Assembly: GCA_009772925.1 (NCBI GenBank)
Contig: WOUQ01000018.1
Coordinates: 1 to 46,526, forward strand
Length of the DNA stretch: 46,526 bases
Direction of reading: 5' to 3'
From: a bacterium
GTDB taxonomy: Bacteria > Pseudomonadota > Gammaproteobacteria > Burkholderiales > Thiobacillaceae
The notes beneath the pieces are model-generated. The model was not told where the DNA came from. It was given only the letters and a program-made list of their open reading frames with translations, and searched no databases. Below are positions 35,348-41,541 of this stretch, piece by piece; position 1 is the stretch's first letter, and each line of letters opens with the position of its first letter. Both the position numbers and the translations under genes were made by a program.

Positions 35348-36634
35348 TCACGATGTCGGCGCATCGGATCTTGCGGCCAGGTGTACGACCCTTTGCGGGA
35401 AGGGGATTTCTATGTTTTCCCGCTTGAATGCGGCCCAGATCGTCCAGTTCAGGTCGGATCGCAGGTTGAGTTCTCCCTCTTCCGGGTCGCTGATCCAGAC
35501 CACCAGTTCCAGGTTGATGCCATTGTCACCAAAGGACTGCAGCCGGACCCTCGGCGCCGGAGATTTAAGCACCCGGTCATTGTCGAACGCGATGTCCAAC
35601 AACAGGGCACGGATCTTCTCCAGGTCGGAACCGTAGGCCACCTGCACTGGCAGCAGGATCTGATTGTCCTTGTCGGAAAGGCTCCGGTTGATCACCGGAT
35701 TGATGATCATGGTTTCATTGGGAATGATGCTTTCGCTGCCGTTGAGGGCGCGCAGCACCGTGTAGCGGGTAGCGATCTCCTTCACCTCGCCATAGTGCTC
35801 GTTGACCTGCACCATGTCGCCGATGCGGATGGACTGGTCCAGCAGCAGGGTGAAGCCGGACACGTAATTGGCGGCGATCTTCTGCAGGCCGAGGCCGAGG
35901 CCGACGCCCAGGGCGCCGCCGAACACCGACAGCACGGTGATGTCGATGCCCACCAGGGGCAGGGCGATGAGGACGGCCAGGACGATGAACAGGCTGCGCG
36001 CGAGCTTGCTGAAGGCCAGGCGCAGATTGGGCGTGAGGGGCATGGCGCCGATCAGGCGGCTTTCCAGCAGATGCGCCAGCCACAGCGCGACCATCAATGT
36101 CAGCGTGACCGACAGCAGCCCCACCAGCAGCGTGTACAGGGACAAATGCTGCTTGCCGGCGTTGAAGCCGACGGCATCGAGGGCGGCCACCGCCTCGTCG
36201 AGGTAGCCGGTGAGATGCAGGGCGAACACGATCCACACCAGCCAGGACACCGTCTTCTCCACCACCTGCAGGGCGCGGCTGGGGCGCAGGATGCGCCGTA
36301 GCAGGAAGAAGCAGCCCTGGATGGCGATGAAGGACAGCAGCAAAGGCATGACCAGGTTGAAGACGTGCACGCTCTGCCAATGGCCAAGGATGACGCGGCC
36401 GATCAGCACTGCGGGCAGCAGGGCGGCGGGCAGGATCAGGCGATTCCAGTCGGAATGGGTCAGGTGGCCGCGCAGGCCATCCTGGGTCTCCGTCCACTGA
36501 CGCAGCCGGTACACGGCGAAGCCGATGACCAGGGCGATGGCCGCCAGCACGGCGACCTCCGTCCACATGGCGGCATTGCCGAGGGTATCGATCAGGGGGG
36601 CGATCAGATTGCTGGGCGTTTCGGAAAGATTCAC
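35348..36634 (-). CDS. MscS-type mechanosensitive ion channel
   Basis: A 428-residue channel-like protein with six or so membrane helices in the first 260 residues. The MscS pore and beta domain follow, with FGGALGVGLGLGLQKIAANYVSGF, DQSIRIGDMVQV and LRALNGSESIIPNETMI in turn. A C-terminal alpha/beta region follows. Such channels release solutes on hypo-osmotic shock. The GTG at 36634 overlaps the stop of the nuclease gene (GTGA) and has GGA upstream. The longer ORF beginning at 37411 runs through out-of-frame nuclease sequence and is rejected. Confidence 0.9.
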   Translation of the reverse strand: MNLSETPSNLIAPLIDTLGNAAMWTEVAVLAAIALVIGFAVYRLRQWTETQDGLRGHLTHSDWNRLILPAALLPAVLIGRVILGHWQSVHVFNLVMPLLLSFIAIQGCFFLLRRILRPSRALQVVEKTVSWLVWIVFALHLTGYLDEAVAALDAVGFNAGKQHLSLYTLLVGLLSVTLTLMVALWLAHLLESRLIGAMPLTPNLRLAFSKLARSLFIVLAVLIALPLVGIDITVLSVFGGALGVGLGLGLQKIAANYVSGFTLLLDQSIRIGDMVQVNEHYGEVKEIATRYTVLRALNGSESIIPNETMIINPVINRSLSDKDNQILLPVQVAYGSDLEKIRALLLDIAFDNDRVLKSPAPRVRLQSFGDNGINLELVVWISDPEEGELNLRSDLNWTIWAAFKRENIEIPFPQRVVHLAARSDAPTS

Positions 36635-37194
36635 GGTCGATCCTGTCGGGGATTCAGGGGCAGGGAATGGATTTTGTGCCGTCTCCAGTTGGCGGCATAG
36701 GCCTCCGCCAGGGTGGCGTGGCCACGCAGCAGCAGCAGGTTTTCCGAGTTGCGGAACTGGGCGGCGTGGGTGAAATTGAAGGAGCCCGTGATCACCGCGG
36801 CGTCGGCCGTGCCGTTGTCGATCACCATGACCTTGTTGTGGGCGGCGGCGTGGTCCGCGTCGATCCATACCGGGACGCCCTGCTCCGCCAGCCAGACCAC
36901 CCGGCTGGTGGCCACGCTTTCCATCTGCTGACGATCGGCGATCATCTGCACGTCGACACCGCGCCGCTTGGCATCCACCAGGGCCTGGGCGATGTCCTTG
37001 TGGGTGAAGCTGTAGGCCTGCACCAGTACCTGTTTGCGGGCCCTGCGGACCGCTTCGACCACCAAGGCGCCGGCATCGTCGCCCGGCGTGAAGGCCACCT
37101 CTACCGAGCCGCGGGCGTCGAGGCGCAGCGGCTCGCCGGCACCGGCAACAAGGCTGGCCAGGGCCAGGACGATCAGGAATACGGCACGACTCAT
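36631..37194 (-). CDS. PLD-superfamily Nuc-like periplasmic nuclease
   Basis: A 187-residue phospholipase-D-fold protein with an N-terminal signal peptide (about residues 1-20, ending VAGAGEP). It has one HKD motif, HNKVMVID, with ITGSFNFTHAA following at about residues 145-155. One HKD per chain implies a dimeric active site, as in the Nuc endonucleases. It is probably an exported, metal-independent nuclease or phosphodiesterase. Its start overlaps rsmB and its end overlaps the channel gene by 4 bases each. Confidence 0.88.
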   Translation of the reverse strand: MSRAVFLIVLALASLVAGAGEPLRLDARGSVEVAFTPGDDAGALVVEAVRRARKQVLVQAYSFTHKDIAQALVDAKRRGVDVQMIADRQQMESVATSRVVWLAEQGVPVWIDADHAAAHNKVMVIDNGTADAAVITGSFNFTHAAQFRNSENLLLLRGHATLAEAYAANWRRHKIHSLPLNPRQDRP

Positions 37195-38492
37195 GCCCGG
37201 TGTTCGAGCACGGCCGCGAAAAACCCGTCGGCGCCGTGAGTCGCCGGCTCCAGGCGGAAATAGGTGCCCATTTCCAGGGGGATTTTCTGGGCGGCGAGCA
37301 CCTCGCCGGCCGGCAACACGCGGAATTCGGGATGCGCTGCCAGGAAGGCCTCGACGATGGCCTCGTTTTCCTCGGCGAGCAGGCTGCACGTGGCGTAGAC
37401 CAGGCGGCCACCGGGCTTCACCAGGCTGGCCGCCGAGGCGAGGATGGCGGTCTGCTTGGCGTTCAGCTCCGCCACCGACTGCGGGCTCTGGCGCCATTTC
37501 AGGTCCGGGTTGCGGCGCAGGGTGCCGAGGCCCGAGCAGGGGGCGTCCACCAGCACCCGGTCGAACTTGCCGGCCAGGCGCTTGACCTTGGCATCGCGTT
37601 CGTGGGCGATGAGTAGGCCCTGTACGTTGGAGAGGCCGGAGCGGGCCAGGCGGGGCTTCAGCCTGGCCAGGCGCTTTTCCGAAACGTCGAAGGCGTACAG
37701 GCGGCCGCTGCTGTGCATCAGGGCGCCCAGCAGCAGGGTCTTGCCGCCGGCGCCGGCGCAGAAGTCGCACACCATCTCGCCCCGGCGCGGCGCCAGCAGG
37801 AGTCCCAGCAACTGACTGCCCTCGTCCTGCACTTCGAAGCTGCCGTCGAGGAAACGTCCGTGCTTTTGCAGGGCCGGCTTGCCTTGCAGGCGGATGCCCA
37901 GGGGCGAGTAGGGCGTGGGCGCGGCGGCCAGGCCTTCGCCGGCCAGTTCCGCCAGCAAAGCGTCGCGTCCTGCCTTCAGGCTGTTGACGCGCAGATCCAG
38001 CGGCGCCGGGCTGTTGAGGGCGGCCATGAGGGCGGGCAAGTGATCACCGTATTGGTCATGCAGCCGCTCATGCAGCCAGTCGGGCAGGTCCAGGCGGATC
38101 GCTTCGGAGTGCTCGTCCAGCTTCGCGCCCTTGAGGCCGCGCAGCCATTCCAGGTCGTCCTTGTCCACCAGGAATTCGAACTCGCGCAGGTTGCGGCCGC
38201 CATGGCGGGCCAGCCAGGCCAGCAGCAGGCGGCGGGGCGTGGCAGGCGCGGCCAGCGCTTGCAGGCTGCGCAGATGGCGCAAGACGCCATACACCTCCTC
38301 GGCGATGAAGGCCCGATCGCGGCCGCCCAGCTTCGGATAGGCGCGGAAGTAGGCGGACAGGCGGACGTCGGCGGGTCGATCCAGTTCCAGCACTTCCGCC
38401 AGGGCGTCGATGGCGGCGGTCAAATCCTGGCCGGGCGTTTCAACCCGGCGCTCGGCTGCGCGCCGGCCGGACACGGACTTAGGCGCCGGCAT
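37191..38492 (-). CDS. rsmB: 16S rRNA m5C967-type methyltransferase, RsmB family
   Basis: An RsmB/NOL1-like RNA (cytosine-5) methyltransferase of 433 residues. An N-terminal NusB-like helical region (about 20-150) precedes the methyltransferase domain. Motif I is VCDFCAGAGGKTLLLGAL, motif IV is VDAPCSGLGTLRRNPD with the product-release cysteine, and motif VI is VYATCSLLAEENE with the catalytic cysteine. The ATG at 38492 overlaps the end of cbbR by 14 bases. It may modify another site than C967, which cannot be told from sequence. Confidence 0.9.
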   Translation of the reverse strand: MPAPKSVSGRRAAERRVETPGQDLTAAIDALAEVLELDRPADVRLSAYFRAYPKLGGRDRAFIAEEVYGVLRHLRSLQALAAPATPRRLLLAWLARHGGRNLREFEFLVDKDDLEWLRGLKGAKLDEHSEAIRLDLPDWLHERLHDQYGDHLPALMAALNSPAPLDLRVNSLKAGRDALLAELAGEGLAAAPTPYSPLGIRLQGKPALQKHGRFLDGSFEVQDEGSQLLGLLLAPRRGEMVCDFCAGAGGKTLLLGALMHSSGRLYAFDVSEKRLARLKPRLARSGLSNVQGLLIAHERDAKVKRLAGKFDRVLVDAPCSGLGTLRRNPDLKWRQSPQSVAELNAKQTAILASAASLVKPGGRLVYATCSLLAEENEAIVEAFLAAHPEFRVLPAGEVLAAQKIPLEMGTYFRLEPATHGADGFFAAVLEHRA

Positions 38493-39387
38493 GGTTCTGT
38501 GTGCCGCGATCGGCCAGCAGAAAGTCGAGGAATGCCCGCGCCACCGTGGAAATCTGGCGTCCGGCGGGATAGACCGCATACCAGTGCCGCTGGATCGGAA
38601 AGCCCTCGGCATCGAGCACGGCGAACTGACCGGGTTGATGCAGCACCAGGGTATGGCCGGACAAAGCGGACAGGCCCAGGCCGGAAAGGATGGCCTGCTT
38701 GATCGCCTCGTTGCTGCCCAGCTCCAGGCGCGGCCGAATCTCCAGGCCGCGTCCCAGGAACAGGCGCTCGATGGCCTTGCGCGTGCCGGACCCGGCCTCG
38801 CGCATGATCCACGGCTCCTGGGCGAGGCGTTCCAGGGTGATGCGTTTGGCTCCGGCCAGCGGATGATCCGGCGGCGCCAGCACGACAATGGGATTGTCCA
38901 TGATGGGCATGGCGACCACATCGACCTCATCGGGTGGCGTGCCGAGCAGGTAGAGGTCGTCCAGATTGTCGGTCATGCTCGCCAGCACCTGCTCCTTGTT
39001 GGTGACGCGCAGGGATACCTCGATGCCCGGATGCTGCTTGCTGAACGCCCCCAGCAAACGGGGCGCGAAATAGGAGGCGGTGGTGATGGCCATCAGCCTC
39101 AGGCGTCCCTTGCGCAGGCCCTGGCGTTCGGCCACCGACATGGCATAGCGGTCGAGGATGGCGAAGATGTCGCGGCTGGCCTGGGCCAGTTCGCGCCCGT
39201 CCTCGGTGAGCAGCACCTTCTTGCCTACCTGCTCGACCAGCGCGGTGCCCACCGCGTCGCACAGCTTCTTCATCTGCATGGACACCGTCGGCTGCGTCAG
39301 ATGCAGTTCCTCGGCGGCGCGGGTGAAGCTGCCAAGTCGGGCGATCGCCTCGAAGATCTCAAGTTGTCTGAACGTGCTGTGCCGCAT
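38479..39387 (-). CDS. cbbR: LysR-type regulator CbbR
   Basis: CbbR activates Calvin-cycle operons in response to metabolites such as RuBP or NADPH. The 302-residue protein opens with the CbbR-like winged helix-turn-helix STFRQLEIFEAIARLGSFTR and EELHLTQPTVSMQMKKL. A LysR substrate-binding domain follows. It is divergent from cbbL across 190 bases, the classic cbbR arrangement, and that context decides the name. Its 3' end overlaps rsmB, so the regulator is transcribed at the head of a five-gene minus-strand run. Confidence 0.93.
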   Translation of the reverse strand: MRHSTFRQLEIFEAIARLGSFTRAAEELHLTQPTVSMQMKKLCDAVGTALVEQVGKKVLLTEDGRELAQASRDIFAILDRYAMSVAERQGLRKGRLRLMAITTASYFAPRLLGAFSKQHPGIEVSLRVTNKEQVLASMTDNLDDLYLLGTPPDEVDVVAMPIMDNPIVVLAPPDHPLAGAKRITLERLAQEPWIMREAGSGTRKAIERLFLGRGLEIRPRLELGSNEAIKQAILSGLGLSALSGHTLVLHQPGQFAVLDAEGFPIQRHWYAVYPAGRQISTVARAFLDFLLADRGTQNHAGA

Positions 39388-39577
39388 GGTTTATGCTTGC
39401 CGTCTCGGCCGCCTCGCGGTGGCGAGGGAGAGGGTAACAGAATAGATTTAAATCTATCACGTCAATAGAAAATCGTGACTGTTATTTATGATTTGATGTG
39501 CGCATCATCCGCAGACCTCCAAATCGACAAATCGGTCGATGAGGTTCAAAGCAATCCCGAGATTAAGGAGCTTACTC
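39388..39577. promoter_or_regulatory. cbbR-cbbL divergent control region with putative CbbR sites
   Basis: A perfect 16-bp palindrome, ATAGATTTAAATCTAT, lies at 39442-39457, close to cbbR. A second dyad, GTCA at 39461-39464 and TGAC at 39476-39479, follows. An AT-rich stretch continues to about 39495. LysR-type regulators bind AT-rich dyads of this type. The cbbL start is preceded by AAGGAG at 39565-39570. No clear -10/-35 pair was identified, as expected for an activator-dependent promoter. Confidence 0.6.
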
Positions 39578-40999
39578 ATGGCTGTGAAGACGTATAGCGC
39601 TGGCGTGAAGGAATACCGCCACACTTACTGGATGCCGGACTACACCCCGCTGGACACCGACCTCCTGGCTTGCTTCAAGATTACCCCCCAGCCTGGCGTC
39701 GACCGTGAAGAGGCCGCCGCCGCCGTGTGTGCGGAGTCTTCCACCGGCACCTGGACCACGGTGTGGACCGACCTCTTGACCGACATGGATTACTACAAGG
39801 GTCGCGCCTATCGCATCGAGGACGTGCCCGGCGACGATACCGCCTTCTACGCTTTCATCGCCTACCCGATCGACCTGTTCGAAGAGGGCTCCGTGGTGAA
39901 CGTGTTCACCTCCCTGGTCGGCAACGTGTTCGGCTTCAAGGCGGTGCGCGCCCTGCGCCTGGAAGACATCCGCTTCCCCATCGCCTACGTCAAGACCTGC
40001 GGCGGCCCGCCCCTGGGCATCCAGGTCGAGCGCGACATCATGAACAAGTACGGCCGTCCCATGCTGGGCTGCACCATCAAGCCCAAGCTGGGTCTGTCCG
40101 CCAAGAACTACGGCCGCGCCGTGTACGAGTGCCTGCGCGGCGGCCTGGACTTCACCAAGGACGACGAGAACGTCAACAGCCAGCCCTTCATGCGTTGGCG
40201 TCAGCGTTTCGACTTCGTCATGGAAGCCATCCACAAGGCCGAAGCCGAGACCGGCGAGCGCAAGGGCCACTACCTGAACGTCACCGCCCCGACTCCGGAA
40301 GAGATGTACAAGCGTGCCGAGTACGCCAAGGAAATCGGCGCACCCATCATCATGCACGACTACATCACAGGCGGTTTCTGCGCCAACACGGGTCTGGCCA
40401 ACTGGTGTCGTGACAACGGCATCCTCCTGCACCTGCACCGCGCCATGCACGCCGTGGTCGACCGCAACCCGCACCACGGCATCCACTTCCGCGTCCTGAC
40501 CAAGATCGCCCGTCTGTCCGGCGGCGACCACCTGCACACCGGTACCGTCGTCGGCAAGCTGGAAGGCGACCGCGCCTCCACCCTGGGCTGGATCGACCTG
40601 CTGCGCGAATCCTTCGTGCCGGAAGACCGCAGCCGCGGCATCTTCTTCGACCAGGACTGGGGTTCCATGCCCGGCGCCTTCGCCGTCGCTTCCGGCGGCA
40701 TCCACGTCTGGCACATGCCCGCCCTGGTCACCATCTTCGGTGACGACTCCGTTCTGCAGTTCGGTGGCGGCACGCTGGGCCACCCCTGGGGCAACGCCGC
40801 CGGCGCCGCCGCCAACCGCGTCGCGCTGGAAGCCTGCGTGCAGGCCCGCAACGAAGGCCGCCAGCTCGAGAAGGAAGGCAAGGAAATCCTCAGCGCCGCT
40901 GCCTCCCACTCGCCCGAACTCAAGATCGCCATGGAAACCTGGAAGGAAATCAAGTTCGAGTTCGACACCGTCGACAAGCTGGATATCGCCAACAAATGA
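39578..40999 (+). CDS. cbbL: Form IA RuBisCO large subunit
   Basis: Catalyses carboxylation (and oxygenation) of ribulose 1,5-bisphosphate. The 473-residue protein has the catalytic lysine segment [10 protein letters not shown], the carbamylated lysine in [22 protein letters not shown] with the catalytic histidine, and loop 6 in [12 protein letters not shown]. The N-terminus [21 protein letters not shown] is that of form IA, carboxysome-associated enzymes. The ATG at 39578 has AAGGAG 7 bases upstream; the upstream ATG at 39539 lacks one. First gene of the alpha-carboxysome operon. Confidence 0.99.
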   Translation: MAVKTYSAGVKEYRHTYWMPDYTPLDTDLLACFKITPQPGVDREEAAAAVCAESSTGTWTTVWTDLLTDMDYYKGRAYRIEDVPGDDTAFYAFIAYPIDLFEEGSVVNVFTSLVGNVFGFKAVRALRLEDIRFPIAYVKTCGGPPLGIQVERDIMNKYGRPMLGCTIKPKLGLSAKNYGRAVYECLRGGLDFTKDDENVNSQPFMRWRQRFDFVMEAIHKAEAETGERKGHYLNVTAPTPEEMYKRAEYAKEIGAPIIMHDYITGGFCANTGLANWCRDNGILLHLHRAMHAVVDRNPHHGIHFRVLTKIARLSGGDHLHTGTVVGKLEGDRASTLGWIDLLRESFVPEDRSRGIFFDQDWGSMPGAFAVASGGIHVWHMPALVTIFGDDSVLQFGGGTLGHPWGNAAGAAANRVALEACVQARNEGRQLEKEGKEILSAAASHSPELKIAMETWKEIKFEFDTVDKLDIANK

Positions 41000-41053
41000 C
41001 GTCGCGCCGAAGGCGCGACGTCATCCCGGACGGGTCTCAAGACCGGTCCGGGA
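40996..41053 (+). promoter_or_regulatory. Tandem hairpins between cbbL and cbbS
   Basis: The first hairpin pairs ATGACGTCGCGCC (40996-41008) with GGCGCGACGTCAT (41012-41024) over a 3-base loop and contains the cbbL stop codon. The second (41024-41053) pairs TCCCGGACGGGTCT with AGACCGGTCCGGGA, one mismatch. Neither has a U-run, so I read them as mRNA processing or stability elements. The second also resembles dispersed CCCGGAC/GTCCGGG palindromes common in Proteobacteria. Confidence 0.7.
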
Positions 41054-41085
41054 TCCAGATCACACGAGTTGAAAGGAATCCTGAA

Positions 41086-41412
41086 ATGGCTGTACAAGCT
41101 TATCGTTCGACCAAGAAGTTCGAGACTTTCTCCTACCTGCCGCAGATGACCCCGGATCAGGTGCGTCGGCAGATCGCCTACTGCATCAGCCAGGGTTGGA
41201 ACCCTGCCGTCGAGCATACCGAGAAGGGCACCACCGCTCGCGTCAACTTCTGGTACATGTGGAAGCTGCCGCTGTTCGGCGAGCAGTCCATTGATGCTGT
41301 GCTGGCCGAAATCGAGGCTTGCCATCGCGAATTCCCGGACCAGATGGTTCGCTTCGTCGCGTATGACAACTATGCCCAGAGCCAGGGCATGGCGTTCGTG
41401 GTCTATCGCTGA
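41086..41412 (+). CDS. cbbS: Form IA RuBisCO small subunit
   Basis: A 108-residue small subunit, without the N-terminal transit extension of plants. The sequence [21 protein letters not shown] in two parts, [11 protein letters not shown] and [21 protein letters not shown] are typical of alpha-carboxysomal enzymes. AAAGGAA lies upstream of the ATG. It packs with CbbL as L8S8 and offers the surface recognised by CsoS2 and CsoSCA. Confidence 0.98.
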   Translation: MAVQAYRSTKKFETFSYLPQMTPDQVRRQIAYCISQGWNPAVEHTEKGTTARVNFWYMWKLPLFGEQSIDAVLAEIEACHREFPDQMVRFVAYDNYAQSQGMAFVVYR

Positions 41413-41541
41413 TGTTCGGCGGGGGCGGCGGCACGGCTTGTCCGTCCGTCGCCCATGATTCTTCCCGCATGCGGTTTGGTGCGGAGGCGGGCCGCGCAGG
41501 TTCGCGTCCGCAGCAAGCCTTAACACAGTTCGAGGTAAGTG
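41413..41541 (+). other. Gap between cbbS and csoS2
   Basis: These 129 bases hold no gene. They are GC-rich with short inverted repeats (for example GCATGCGG and GTGCGGAGG near 41468-41490) but no clear terminator or promoter. A leader that sets csoS2 translation relative to RuBisCO is plausible. Confidence 0.4.

Noticed and set aside
35348-37411. A 687-residue fusion of the channel with upstream sequence
   Set aside because: The N-terminal part is out-of-frame nuclease and rsmB sequence; the GTG at 36634 with an upstream GGA gives a normal channel.
41413-41541. Possible small gene between cbbS and csoS2
   Set aside because: No frame has a start with a ribosome binding site and a meaningful product.
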